Source: Gigaspora rosea
Lineage: Eukaryota > Glomeromycota > Glomeromycetes > Diversisporales > Gigasporaceae
Assembly: GCA_003550325.1 (NCBI GenBank)
Contig: QKWP01000577.1
Span: 184,731-248,730 of the forward strand
DNA length: 64,000 bases
Direction of reading: 5' to 3'
Shown here: in pieces, positions 48,656 to 60,789 of the stretch
Layout of the letters: each line of letters starts with the position of its first letter
Position numbering within the stretch: position 1 is the stretch's first letter
Made by a program: the position numbers and the translations under genes
Notes under the pieces: model-generated
Database searches by the model: none
Told to the model about the DNA's origin: nothing
Seen by the model: only the letters and a program-made list of their open reading frames with translations

Positions 48656-49351
48656 GAGTTGACAATTTCTATCTATTGTGAAAAAAGCAAATGGTTGTCT
48701 GAAACAAGCATTTCAATTAAGTCCATTGCAAAGTCGTTCTCAAGTAGTCTAAATGCAGGATTAACTCTGTTGTTTAATAAATATAATAATTTTTAACGCT
48801 AAAATGGATAAAAACAGTTCTTTTTTTTTTTTTTTTGAAGAGGATAATATCGCTTTGAATACCGTAATACCATTAAACGTCTTTCAATAGCTCATTATTT
48901 ATTTCTTCAAAGGTCTTGAAAGAACTAATTATACAGTACTTCTGTCAATGTTTTTCGTCAACTATGATCTTTAAAATCACTTTAAAAATGGTTAATAAGA
49001 AATATCTTTTTGCAAACATTTATGATTAGTGTTAACTCACCTTTCATAGTGACTTAAAGACTATTCATTATATGAATATTCATAATTCTGCAAAGGTTAA
49101 TAATGTTACTAAAGCGCAATGGACTTTGACTAAAATGATAAATTAAAGTGAAAATTTTATCTTTTTTAATAACACATCTTGTTTAAAATGTTATATTTAA
49201 TTCATTCAATTCGCTATCTAAATAATTATAACTGATAATTAATATTAAATAAAATTTATTTTAAAAAAAAATAATAAAACTACTTTGATAAGTAAAGTAT
49301 TTTCAATAAATTTGCTTTTATAAATATTATTAGGGGGTTTGTATTATTTCG

Positions 49352-49462
49352 CCGACAATCACTTCACCGACATAACATTTCACCGACTAATACTCACCGA
49401 CACGTTCATTTTACCGACATTTTGTTTCACCGAAGTTCATTTCACCGGTGAAGTGATTGTCG
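49352..49462. mobile_element. Small palindromic element built of TTCACCGAC repeats
   Basis: CGACAATCACTTCACCG at the left returns as CGGTGAAGTGATTGTCG at the right. Between them are about six 15-16 bp units of TTTCACCGACAN(3-5). Confidence 0.85.
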
Positions 49463-49479
49463 ATTAATTGATTGCAGCC

Positions 49480-49960
49480 ATTATTAGGATATGCTTGTAG
49501 ATATGTACTATTAATATTTTCAGTACTTCTTCTGATTTAAGTAACTCCAATAAACCATTTTCACCGTTCTGCCATTCTTTAAGGGTTTCGCAAATTTTAT
49601 TGCCGATGAGCAGTTGTCAGGTTCTTTTTCCTAACATTTCTTCATTAGGCTTGAGTAACATTGTGAAATATTCTCAATAACTGTTGGTAGTAAGTATTAC
49701 GACATATTTCTATTTGAAGTCGTATTCCAATTCTTGATTATAAGACACAGATTTTCCATAAAAAATACCCACATAATTAAGCCAAATGAGTATATATCTT
49801 ACGCAGTGTATATTGACCTCTGTCAAGTTTCCGATGAATTCCACGACGTTTTGTCTTTAAAGCTATGCTTGTTGATATTGAAAGTCCCAAGTCTCTATAT
49901 ATACGATGCGCTATGTAAACTATTGAGTAAAATCTTACCGCTATGCAATCTCTATGAATA
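49480..49960 (-). pseudogene. Decayed gene of unknown family
   Basis: One minus-strand frame from about 49850 to 49480 reads like protein with only three stops: EFIGNLTEVNIHCVRYI, YGKSVSYNQELEYDFK, EYFTMLLKPNEEMLGK, ICETLKEWQNGENGLLELLK. Amino-acid composition and helical pattern look coding. I do not recognise the family. No start, end or neighbours can be assigned. Confidence 0.45.
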
Positions 49961-50039
49961 AGTTCCTGAGAATGGATTATTTTAAGATCAAAGAAATAGA
50001 ATGCAATAGAGTTACAGTAATTTGTTTTTCCGATTTGGC

Positions 50040-51130
50040 TGTGCTACTGAGTAAGTTGCTACTGTGACGGTTGAGTTGGGAGAGCGGTAAAACAAAGCCA
50101 GAATACTCCATCCCGATCGTTCATATCGGCTAATTTTTATAGACAATAGTGCTAATTTAAAGCTCCAACCGATTACGGAGTGAGGGTAAAATGGAGGTAG
50201 TAATAAGGTGAGTGTTTATAATAGTAAAGGGTCAATGTAGCAAAACGATACTGTGATATAAAGGTGATAAGGGATGATGGGGTATGCTAATGAGGGTTGA
50301 TATCAATGATGGGTGATAGCTATGCTTTTAAAAATATCTATAATACGGATTGATCAGGTAAAATCGGGATAATCACGACACGGAGGATTCGTACGAAGTC
50401 CAAATTGGGGGGATGGCTAAAGCCATGTACCCACGTGATTTTTTGAGATTTTAGTTAAAATTCGTATCAGAGTCTGCTTAGCATTAGGGTCGGGTTAGGG
50501 TTAGGACCAATAGAGGTAAAATTACCTTCCCGACATTTTTTATTAATGGCCCAAGATAGATTTAGAATGCCGTTTTATGTTCTTGCGTTTTTTTTGTTTT
50601 TTGACTTCTTCGGGCTGATCCGTGTAAACAAAATTTCGCGACTCCGTTTGGTTGATTTACACGAAAATGTCACGTGGGTACATGACCCCAAATTGGGTCA
50701 GAGTCACGTGAGCAACTTAAAAAGAATTACCTAAACTCGTTACGCAGAATTCGAGTTATAATAAGCAATACTAATTCAGTCCGTCGAATTGAGACCCGCA
50801 AGGTTTATTAAAGTTACAAGACGAATTCAAGAGACGAATTCAAGAGATAAATATTTATTTTATTATATGTCATTAAATTTTAAATGGACGTGGGACTTAT
50901 ATCGAGCTTTATTGAATTCGAAGGGTTTATATATTGCTGTATTTTCAGCGAGTTCGCTGTATTTACCGCAATTTCGCTGTATCTACCGCGATTTCGCAGT
51001 AGCTAAGCATCTACTCCACCAAGCCTCATTTAATTACCCTATTTGTATACATGATTTAAAATATTTACATCATAAAAAAAAACAAATAAAAATAATTCGT
51101 CACACTACGCAAAGAGCCCATGGGTGCATA
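50040..51130. mobile_element. GC-richer repeat cluster, probable transposon remnants
   Basis: CCAAATTGGGG ... CCATGTACCCACGTGA (50402-50442) is inverted as TCACGTGGGTACATGACCCC (50668-50687), and GGGTTAGGGTTAGG lies at 50488. CTTCTTCGGGCTGATCCG (50606-50623) recurs inverted at about 58530-58547 within another element, so the family is dispersed. GACGAATTCAAGA is duplicated at 50820. The frames here have no recognisable domain. Confidence 0.55.
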
Positions 51131-51374
51131 TTCCAAAACAAGAATATAATCTCCTGAAAATTCATCTTTTGATATTCCATAACATCTTAAAAATGTTGGA
51201 TTTTTATTGCAAAATATCACTATATGCTTTCAACTTTAGAATTAAAAAAATGATTAACTACTTAAAATTTTAATCATTTTTAATGCTTAAATAATATTAT
51301 CTCTTTTATAAATCATGAAATAATTTCAGTGCAACATGCATGTCAATGTGCTGATCTTTATCCATCAATGTTGA

Positions 51375-51874
51375 AATTGTAATAATTCACTTCTGAAATT
51401 TATTATTCTGAAAGCTTTTATTACAAATATTTGCGAAATAAAACGAAACAATGAGAATGTTTTTTAATAAGTAGAATTCAATATTATTAAGGTGCATTTA
51501 CTTAAAAATAAATGACGCGTCATGTTCTTTTTAATATATGTATCTTAATTAAATTATTAAAGTAAAGTTCTTGTTTATCTTTATTATTTTTTATATAAAT
51601 CAATACCGTAATAAAGAAAAGTTTAATAAGATTTAGACATTACTAATGTCGAATGGGTTTCGGGTGTTACAATTTCTATTGTTGAAAAACTTCTAATGAT
51701 TGTCTGAAACAAACATTTCAATTTAGCTCATTGCTAATGTTGCTCTCAAGTGGTCTACATGCAAGATTAACTCTGTTGTCTAATATATTATGCAATAATC
51801 TCTAACGCTAAAATAGATAAAGCATTGCTTTTTTTTTTTTTGAAAATGAATAATTAACGATAATATGAAAATAA
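51375..51874 (+). promoter_or_regulatory. Distal promoter of Sel1-kinase copy 4, cut off from its gene
   Basis: Same upstream landmarks (ATTTGCGAAATAAAACGAAAC, GTAGAATTCAATATTATTAAGG, poly-T run at about 51831-51842, TTAACGATAATATGAAAATA). It ends abruptly at about 51874. The matching TATA segment is at 53690-53736 and the gene begins at 55098. Confidence 0.8.
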
Positions 51875-53690
51875 AAGATTGAAAAGCATTGCATGCATGT
51901 TTCTTATATTGGAATAATCCGGTCTGATATACCTGAGTCGAATTTTATTTGATGGATGCAGATTAGATTAGTTGCGAATTATGCGTTATTGAAACTGAAA
52001 TGGGATATGCCCGCAAATAATATTGCGCCGGGAGATCACCGTAAGCATTTGGTTTGTGCGGCTTAGCGCTGGCCGGTGGTTTACCGCCTGCGTAACGCAG
52101 GCCGGCCGTTAATATGAACATGTGATGTGAATTGTAGTTATAATCATGAAAATGGCTGGTTCCGAAGAAATAAGTTCTGCCATTTTCGTTTTTATTTTTG
52201 TTATGGAATTGACTTTGTCTGTTTTGTTGTTTTCTTTTTCTTTTTCTTTTTGAATTCTTACTTGTGATCACGTCCAAAATTGATAATATGATCACCTAGT
52301 CAGAATTTGGATTATGCCTTTGTCTAGAAGGCTATTATTGCCACTGAGTGGCCTCTGTGGGATGTGTCTTAGTGAATAGAAGCTGCACGCTCTACAGCCA
52401 TAATTGTTGTGTTACCTGCCTGGAAACTGCGTTGCGACCTTTGTCCAGATAGCAGGCACTTCGAGTCTTTATGCGTCAATGCTTTGTGGCTGTGTCACCA
52501 TTGGGTTGGTAGTATGTCATGTCCTGAAGTGTGTGCCGGATCAGACCTGCGGATTGCATATGCATTAATCAAATAAAGGCCGTCGTTCTTTTTTTTTTTT
52601 TTTTTTTTTTAAGACCAATGAAATCGGCGTGGTATTCTACAAGTATATCTACACTGCTTTCTATCAAATGAAAATGAATCAAGTCCATTTGAGTGGGTCT
52701 TCAAACATGCTGGCCATTTTCGAGAAATTTCATCAAAAGTTCTAACGCTTTGAGAAATTTGCCTTGTTCAAGAGAAAAATTCGCCTGCTCATTTCTCAGA
52801 TTCTCAGAGATGATGCTGTTCATCACTAAATCATTCATACCAGATACGTATGTACAGCAAAGATAATATATGCTTATATTGTCTTGACAACTTAAGGAAG
52901 TTCGCTATTCTCAAATAATGTTTCTAGCTTTGTTATGAATATATATATTAATCTGGGCGATCGTTGGAGTCGTTACCCCAACGTTTGTAAAGTTCGGAAT
53001 ATCGAGGTAATGCACCACCTTCAATAAGTTCTTCTTGTTCCCTTCGTCAAGATGATTATAGAGCTTATCATCTTTAATTTGAAGGTTTGAGATAGTGTCC
53101 TTTCGCTTGAAATTTTCCCAGAGAATTGCATCGCAGCTATAGATATCTGATCTGTTATCGTGCCTGCCTTGATAAACCAAAATCTGTGACTTTTGATTTG
53201 CTTCCATGTGTTGAGATTTTTCGAATGAAACTCTGAATAATATCATATGTAAATTAAAAGCGAGTGCTATTTCCTTATCAATGCGCAATTTATCTGTCCA
53301 TTGCCATCTCCATTATTATCCATTGTTACTTCGTAGAGAGGAATAATGTTATGATGGTTAGTAATGATTCGCAATAATCTAAGCTTATTAATAAATCTTC
53401 AACGCTTCTTTCGTCAACACTGTATCACGAATTGTGGTTTGTCGCAGCTGAGTGAGTAATCGTTGGCATAAGGCCCACTTGCATTCCCACAGATTTATCT
53501 TAATTCTCATTGCCGCCTTTATTAAGTTAGTGATTACTGTTTGTGGAAAGTCATTCAAATCATACTCACCTCCTTTGATTATCCGGACCGGACTTGTTCC
53601 GGTTGATGGTTTACACGATGCGCATCACTATGCTTAGCATCTTTTAGATCTGTTGACTTTTCGTCAACTCGAATTACTATCGGTATGATT
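51875..53690. mobile_element. Insertion 1 in the copy 4 promoter
   Basis: About 1.8 kb absent from the paralogous promoters. Its left part (51875-52588) is GC-richer than the surroundings, has GCCTGCGTAACGCAGGC and GGCCGGCC hairpin motifs, and ends ATCAAATAAAGGCCGTCGTTC before a run of 22 T. That could be the 3' end of a plus-strand retroelement. Its right part is a minus-strand kinase pseudogene, for which the same T run would be a poly(A) tail. I cannot decide between these readings. Confidence 0.6.
52911..53435 (-). pseudogene. TKL kinase pseudogene, possibly retrocopied
   Basis: Minus-strand reading: FINKLRLLRIITNHHNIIPL (alphaC to beta4 region) at about 53400-53340. In the 126-codon frame ending at 52911 follow RIDKEIALAFNLHM, the remains of the catalytic region (SFEKSQHMEANQKSQ where HRDLHSKNIL-like sequence is expected), QGRHDNRSDIYSCDAILWENF (subdomain IX), and DIPNFTNVGVTTPTIAQIN for the RPT end of subdomain XI. 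HRD and DFG are lost. No introns are evident, and an A run on this strand (52610-52589) lies about 300 bp downstream, as expected of a processed pseudogene. It is from a different kinase subfamily than the Sel1 fusions. Confidence 0.75.
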
Positions 53691-53736
53691 ATGTACGCAT
53701 ACATGCATCTAAAAATATATAAATTTGTAAGCACGT
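53690..53736 (+). promoter_or_regulatory. TATA segment of Sel1-kinase copy 4, isolated
   Basis: CATGCATCTAAAAATATATAAATTTGTAAGCACGT matches 16060-16097 of copy 1. It lies between insertion 1 on the left and a solo LTR on the right. Confidence 0.8.
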
Positions 53737-55041
53737 TGTGAAGGGCAAGGCTATCGGGTTAGATAATAAATACAACTAACAACACCACTAACTATCTAAA
53801 ACAAATGTCCTATAAGCGTGCAAGACTTTAGATCCTCGATTTGGCAGGCAGAAAGAGGCGTGGTAGATTTGGTCCGGGTCTTGAAGGTCTTGTGGGTCTT
53901 GCTGCGGCTTGGATAAACGAAGATAAGTATTTCCTTCCTTATTGTGTATAGTCGTCTTGAAGTGGTTTAATCCCACTTTTATATCTATCTCTTTAATCAA
54001 GGAGTATAAGAGTATCGGGTTAAATATAATTAACGATCGGTAAGCCGATATTGATGCAGGTGATTAATCGGAGATTGATTGTTTGATATATCCGATAATC
54101 AAAAGGGGTTAATCGATTAATGTGTATATATATATCAGGTGATTAACTGGGTCTTTCTTGCTCTAACTGGGTTATAAACGAAACTAGGTTCGAAATGCGG
54201 GTTACGTAGTAACAACTAAACGATACGACTTTAACAAAGGTAACAAATGTGTCACGGGACAAGGGTAATAAGCGGTTTTACTATAACAATAGGTTTAACA
54301 ACAAGGGAAAACTTCTTAACACTTCCACTCTTATTTCGAAGGTTAGAACTCAAGTACGTCTGAGTTATTCAAATTGAACTCTATCAGTTGTGAGTTGAGA
54401 GTTTTTTTTATTGAAGCGCAAAAAAGGAGGGTCTTATATACTTTTTACCCTCTTAATAAATACATTGTTTTTAGACTATCTATACTAACTCTATTGAATC
54501 TTTCTTTATCGTACGATTTCATGACCTCATTTCTTTGAGGCGGAAAGTAGAGGCGGCTTTTCCAAGCCTCGAGGCGTAAGTGTTGGGGAAAACATCTTCG
54601 CCTTATCACTATAATTCCACCTTTAATCCACCGTTAACCCACCGTGTGTCTATACTATGACGTGAGCGAAACTATAACTAGGCTAAGTACATTGTTTACA
54701 AAAAGGGGTATAAACAAACATTGACAGCTAAATGCCAAGGGCATAAACTAGTTTCATCTACGTGGGCTAAGCTAACATGTGTAAATCTATTATTTACTAA
54801 AGGGGAAATAAGCAAACATGAGCAGCGAAATACCAAGGGCACAAACTGGATTGTGGCCCTGGCATGCGCAGTTACCATGTGCTCATGCCGGAAATCACTG
54901 CGGCGTTACCTGGAGCTATGTTGACATTTCATGACCGTGGCGTGATTTCGGAAGAAATCATACGATCATACGATATAACTATCGGGAGAATCTCCTGGAT
55001 AAGCAAATAATTGAAAAAAACTTGAGGCGTAGCCCATCACA
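53737..55041. mobile_element. Solo LTR with 4-bp target duplication
   Basis: 1305 bp starting TGTGAAGGGC and ending GCCCATCACA, flanked by ACGT on both sides (53733-53736, 55042-55045). TG...CA ends, a TATATA box in GGGTCTTATATAC (about 54430), then AATAAA (about 54455) are the expected order of LTR signals for plus-strand transcription. It separates the copy 4 TATA segment from its 5' UTR. No second LTR or internal region is present. Confidence 0.75.
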
Positions 55042-55097
55042 ACGTACGTAAAGCACATTACACAACTTCCTACTCAATACTCTTTTCTTGCGTCAAA

Positions 55098-57170
55098 ATG
55101 TCAAGTTATAATAATTTATTTGAAAAACAACGTGAAAAAATCGATAGCTCATCAGAAATTACTCAAATAACCAACAATATTACCAAATTATATTTAAAAG
55201 ATAAAAATTTACAGGATCTTTCACAAGATTTTCGAAATGAAATTGTCAAAGAAATGTGTAATCTTTATTTGAAGAAATATTGAAAGGCAGAGGTTCTGAA
55301 CCAGTTCTTGAGAAGTTAGAACGATTCCTAATAAGAAGAAGCAAAATCCAGTTAATATTATCGATTTTTGCTTAGATTATCAAACCGATCCAACGATTCA
55401 ACTCATTCTTGCAAGTCGCTATTATTATGGTAAATGGGTTGAAAAAGATGAACGCAAGGTATTCAATTATAGCCAAAAATCAGCAGAGATGAATATTTCT
55501 CAAGGAATATATTTCCTCGGTGTCTGTTACGAAAGAGGAATTGGAGTTGAAAAGGATGAATGTAAGGCATTTGCTTATTATCAAAAATCTGCAGAGATGG
55601 GAAACGCTAATGGAATCTATAATGTTGGATGTTGTTACCGAGATGGGATTGGAGTTAAAGAGGATGAACATAAAGCATTTATTTATTATCAAAAATCAGC
55701 AGAAATGGGGCACGCTAGTGGAACATATGATTTTGGATGTTGTTATCGAGATGGAACTGGAGTTGAAAAGGATGAATATAAGGCGTTTATTTATTATCAA
55801 AAATCTGCAGAGATGGGGCACGCTGTTGGAACAAATTCAACTGGTCTTTGCTATTTGTATGGAAATGGAATTGATAAGGATGAAAAAAAAGCCTTTGAAT
55901 ATTTTAAAAAAGCTGCAGATATGGGTCATGTTAGCGCAATTTCACAAGTAGGTGACTGTTATCGAAATGGAATCGGAGTACCGAGAGATATACAGCGGGC
56001 TAATCATTTGGTATCGAATAGAAAGAGGTGTGAATAAGATAAACAAATCATCATATGAGAATATTGATAGTAATTTGAAAAAAAAACTAGACGATGAAAA
56101 GTATCAACTATCATGGATTCCTTATAATGAATTTCAAAATTTAAGAGAAATAGGAAAAGGTGGATTCGCGACTGTAGATTATGCATATTGGCTTGATAAA
56201 AATAGAAATTTTTGGACACCAATTGCACTTAAATTGATTCATGGTCAAATGAATGTAATGAAGAATTTGTTGAAGAGTAATATTAATTCAATCAAGAATT
56301 TATTAATGAAGTAATACTAATGTTTTGTTTTTTATTTAATTATAGTTAAAAACATATTGCGAAATCGGATACGAAAATCCATCATTCTTAAAATGTTATG
56401 GAATATCAAGAGATGATAAATCGAAAGATTATATTATCGTTTTGAAATATGCGAGTAAAGGTTCATTGCGCCAAAATCTTAAGTCGGTAGCACAAATGAA
56501 ATGGATAGATAAATTAAATATGTTGTATAGTATTGCCTTAGACCTTGAATCCATCCATTCTCAAGAATTGATTCATCGAGATTTACATTCTGGAAATATT
56601 TTGCAAGATCATTTACATAGTGCATACATTACAGATTTAGGACTTTCAACATCATCTAATGCATCATCTAATATGAAACAAAAAGAAGAAATTAGCGGTG
56701 TTATGTCATATGTAGCACCCGAAGTTCTAATGGGCCAAGCATTCACGCAAGCTGCAGATATCTACAGCTTTGGAGTTATTATGTATGAGGTTTCAACTGG
56801 AAGAAGAGCATTTGATGGTGAACATTTTGACACTAAACTTGCAGTAAAAATTTGCCATAGAAAAAGACCAGAATTTGATAAAGGAATATACGTACCTGAT
56901 TGCTACGTTGAATTAGCTAAGGAATGCATGGACCAGGATCAAAATAAGCGACCCACGGCAACTGTCATTGGTAGCATAATTTGTTATTGGCTTTACGAGA
57001 TGAGTAAAGATAATAATAATCAAATCAAAAAACATTTCTTGGAAGCCGATAAAATTAAACTTAATATTGAATCACCAAAACATCCCGATCACATATACAC
57101 AAGCAAACTCATTAATACGCAAGAGATAACAAGCAAGTTAGATTTGCATGTAATTCCTAACGATTTATAA
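55098..57170 (+). pseudogene. Sel1-repeat/TKL kinase, copy 4, several frameshifts in exon 1
   Basis: Start MSSYNNLFEKQ is aligned with copy 1. Single-base losses near 55268 and 55335 and an extra T near 56009 (CATTTGG) shift exon 1; a further loss near 56244 (ATGGTCAAA) and one G at the donor (GAAGA|GTAATA) disturb the junction. About six Sel1 repeats are open at 55489-56010. The intron about 56277-56345 keeps its TATAG. Exon 2 (56346-57170, 274 residues) is fully open with HRDLHSGNIL, DLG, APE and a C-terminus slightly longer than copy 1. A 12-bp duplication (GCATCATCTAAT) after DLGLSTSSN inserts four residues in the activation segment. Most indels are in short homopolymers. The core promoter is split by the solo LTR. 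Confidence 0.9.
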
Positions 57171-58454
57171 ATCAATCCCAAAAATTGTTAAAAAAACAAT
57201 AAAATATAATTTATTTAATGAAACTTTTTTATTTGCCCTGTATGAATATGGACATTATTCGACTGAATTCAATAAGTTTATTACTTTTATATATTATATT
57301 GTTGTAAAGGATGGACTTTTGTTATATATATATTATGATGTGTTATTTTAAGGGATGAAATCTTTCTTTTTATATATTATGATATGTTATTTTTAAAGGA
57401 TTGACACTTTCTTTTTATGTTATTTTAAGGGACGAGTCTCATGACCTTGACTTTATGTATTAATAAAATACCTTTAAAAAATGATATCCAAAATATGGCA
57501 ATAGTGTTTCATTTTTCGAAATCTTTACATGAGATCTTACAAGTCTTGACACAGTATCACTTATCTCTAATTAAAGCAATAATTGTTTTTTACTATTATA
57601 CAAACAAAGTAGATTTAAATGAATATAAATTTGTTTATTATTGGAAATAAACCTGTAGGTCGAGAACTTATACTTAATAATTATTTAAAATTATTTAGTT
57701 CATGCAGAAATTTAGCAAAACAGATCTTGTCAACCAGATGATCTTATTATAAAAAAATTCTAAATAAGTTAGACTTAACGTGTCTTTCTAAAAGTAATAA
57801 TGTTATTCGGCACAATATTGTTTTACAGAAAACTTGCTAAAGTCTATTTAATACATGAGCTGATAAACTTTTCAAATTTTATTTCAATAAATATGCTCAA
57901 ACAATGGTAAACTAATTTATGTGTGGATTGTAATTATCTACATCTTTGTGGCAGCATGCAAACGCAAGTTTACTTATTTGGCTAGGTCATTTATTTTAAA
58001 CATCAAGTTTACTTTAACATGCTGATTGAATTTTATGAAAGATTGAATTTTATGAAAATATAACACAAAATCCCTATTATTGGAAGCCTCCTAATTAATA
58101 CGTTGTACTGTTTGGGTCAAATTATGCTATATGTACTTATTCTCTGGGCAGAGAGAATTGGCTTAAGTTGGGCTCATTCTCATGCGTATATTAATATTAG
58201 CAATATGTGTATTTTTGCAATTAAATTTTTCTGAGTCTGTAAATTTCTTGGTTCATATAACATAAAAATAGACAGAGTAACTCAGCAACATGCATTATTT
58301 TCAACCATTAAATGTGTTTGTCAGCCACAATGCACATGATGATTTGCAGACCAATTAAAAATACGTAATGCGTGTTTCATTATTGCTGCCCATATTCATA
58401 TCGAATTAATTATCTTTATTGATGCCTCCATTTATATAATGATATACGACATAC
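57171..58454. other. 3' spacer of copy 4 (uninterrupted reference for copy 1)
   Basis: Carries AATAAAATATAATTTATTTAAT shortly after the stop and is colinear with 18275-18481, 20815-21001 and 33064-34030. It is therefore the best available empty-site reference for the insertions downstream of copy 1. No gene. Confidence 0.8.
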
Positions 58455-59318
58455 ACTTATTTGCGCGGGTAATACAAACTCCTGGAGAGGAAATAGCCAA
58501 TCGTAGAGTGCAAATTTTGACTATTCCGGATCAGCCCGACGAAGAATTCAAACACGCGTAAAAGAAGAAAAAAGTGAAAATATGCAAAAACTAAAGTTTA
58601 AATCGACCTTAGTGCACTAATTAAAAATGACGGTGTGAAATCGGAAAAACGTGGCCTAAGACGGCAGACACGTGCCCTCGTGACCACGGGTACATCCTAA
58701 TGTGGGTTACCGGCCAGATACTCCGGATATTACAGATCTGGCAGATATGCAGGATAAATCCGATCAGGAAGATTAGGATGATCGGATTGAAATTAATGAT
58801 CCGACTGATCATAATGATAGTGGATATATGGTTGATACGAGGGATATGGATGATAATAATGATATGTAGGATCCTGGCGGATAAAAATAGATTTTTATTC
58901 ATTATAAATAAAGGCCGTTTGGCCCTTTGGGAACGATATTCTTTGCTTAATAAATCACATATAATATAATAAACGTTCCTTTATTGTCTTTAATAAATAA
59001 ACACTAGTACATATTAATACATACCTAATAATCTTATACATTCATCGTTCTACTATAAACCTGAGTATTTTGTATAAACTATCCCGCAACTCTGCCTAGC
59101 CACTCAGCCAAAATCTAACACGCCTCTTCCGACCTAAACTAACCCTTTGACGGTTATATCGTGACTCATTGATAGACCCACCGATTTTAGGGTTGTCAAC
59201 GGGAATGAAATTTTACATATTGTAAGCATCATTCTAACCCTATAACCTCTAACGTTAAGGCCCTAACCCTAAATCTTATCTCACGCACTTAGTTTTTGCA
59301 TTACCCGCGCAAATAAGT
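58455..59318. mobile_element. 864-bp TIR element, ACTTATTTGCGCGGG type
   Basis: Left end ACTTATTTGCGCGGGTAAT and right end its exact complement, 20 of 21 bp. Inside are a GGATCAGCCCGACGAAGAA tract shared with 50606-50623, a GATxxTGATAATGATA-rich stretch (58730-58870) and AATAAAGGCCGTTTGGCCCTTT (58908-58929). No transposase, and a target duplication is not clear. It has landed beside an LTR-like fragment (59320-59395) of the family at 21002-33063. Confidence 0.78.
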
Positions 59319-60789
59319 AAAATGTCGGAGATTATAAGGCAGGGTTGAATAAGAAAATGATGTGATTTTGGGGCGTAGGATTATTAAAGTAACAATGGTT
59401 TGTGACGCGTCGATTGCAATTTTGTAATATTACTGTATTAAAATACATTGACATTTTTTCAATAACAAAAATTTATAGAAACATAGTACAGTAAATGTCA
59501 TAGATTATAGCCTATGTATTTTATTAAATTTCTTGATTGCATCTGAATATCTGAATCTTTAGTAGTGCTTTTTCTCATGTCAGTTGTTAATTCTGTACGT
59601 TAATATGTGAAAGGCACATAAAATACATCTAATTTGCTCAAAAATAAAAATGGTTTATGTATATTAATCGGAATATCATATATAGTTTAAAATATAAGTT
59701 TAAATATTTCGGACCACGAAAGGTTCTTATATTTATGTAAAAGATAATTAATACCTTCTTTCGGCAACATTTATAGGGTGTATAATGATCAAAGTATTTT
59801 TTGAGGTGAGAGCTTTAAAAGTTGAATTTGAGATTATAAATGTAAATAAAGAAATGAAATGGTGCAGCTGATAACTCATTTATAAAGTTTATACTGTAAT
59901 TAATGATAAAGATACTTGTATAAACATGTACAGTAAATTCGAAACTTGATCGGAATGAAATAATTTTTAAGTAACTTTTTAAATAAAAACTATTTAAATA
60001 ACTTCAAAACTATTTGCAATTTTGGATATTCAAGAGTAAAGAAAAAATTAGTAATAATAATATCCTGCGTTGGGGATTAGCGGAGACTTCGTTTCCGCTT
60101 ATTCACACACTGATCAGGTTATTATTAATTAATCCTCCCGTGATCTTGATATAGTGATCGGGGATTATTTGAATAATTTTTGACTGAAATAGAATTCTCA
60201 AAGCTTAATTCTGAAGCATTGGATATTTAAGATTTCGATGAAATCACTCACAAAATATCAAATATTTCTATCATAAATGGATAAATAACATCATATACAA
60301 TTCTATAACAAGAATTATTTTATAATAACAATCATTAGCTGCTTTTTCACATTCAACACAGACATAGAAAGAGTATAATTTTGATTGTATATTATTGTGT
60401 ATATGAAAATCTCCTGCTCATATCTTTTTTTGAAAACATTTGTAAAAATCCAGATTAATTCTGGTCTTATAACTATAGGAAATCTGTGAAGTATCATGGA
60501 TTCCATTAATGCGTATTTTATCATATCTTTTTGAAAATTGCTATAAATTAACTGTGAGAATCTTTTTAAATACTAATTATGTTGGATATGATTAGTGTAT
60601 ACGTATTAATTAAGAGAAGTGTTCATTTATGGTGTAATAATATAATCCAGTTTTTACTTGAATAATAATTATTAAATAACCATTACAGTTAAATAGGTAT
60701 TCTTAATTTTATAATTTATTATAATTTTTATTGTAACTTTATTTCAATCAATTTAAATCAATAAACTTATTTTGATTTTTTTGTGAATC

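Larger units (their letters stand above)
38755..48865. repeat. Tandem array of Sel1-kinase units
   Basis: Unit A (about 38755-43180) and unit B (about 43180-47912) each hold promoter, kinase gene and a ~1.9-kb 3' spacer. Unit C (47912-48865) begins a third repeat but stops after the promoter. The 3' spacers 41300-43180 and 45850-47912 are colinear throughout (for example TTGAAAACAGYACRKAAATTTAAGC near 41855 and 46300). Confidence 0.85.
47925..48865 (+). promoter_or_regulatory. Orphan Sel1-kinase promoter (unit C), no gene attached
   Basis: The kinase upstream region is recognisable (TTATTAGTGAGAATGTTCT, GTAGAATTCAGTATTATA, poly-T run 48819-48836, GAGGATAATATCGC), but it ends before the TATA box and no Sel1-kinase sequence follows. 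Two MITEs are inserted in it (48090-48259 and 48358-48655). Confidence 0.75.

Noticed and set aside
50546-51157. Two plus-strand frames of 62 and 122 codons
   Set aside because: No recognisable domain; they lie in a repeat cluster with inverted repeats shared with 58.5 kb.
51963-52295. 110-codon minus-strand frame
   Set aside because: It crosses a CTTTTT-rich low-complexity tract and palindromes, and no domain is visible. Kept only as part of insertion 1.
55520-55951. 143-codon frame overlapping the Sel1 repeats of copy 4
   Set aside because: An out-of-frame shadow of the Sel1 repeats; its own repeats simply mirror the DNA repeat.
58700-58969. 89-codon plus-strand frame and overlapping minus-strand frame
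   Set aside because: Repetitive Ile/Met/Arg sequence created by GAT/ATG-rich repeats inside a TIR element.
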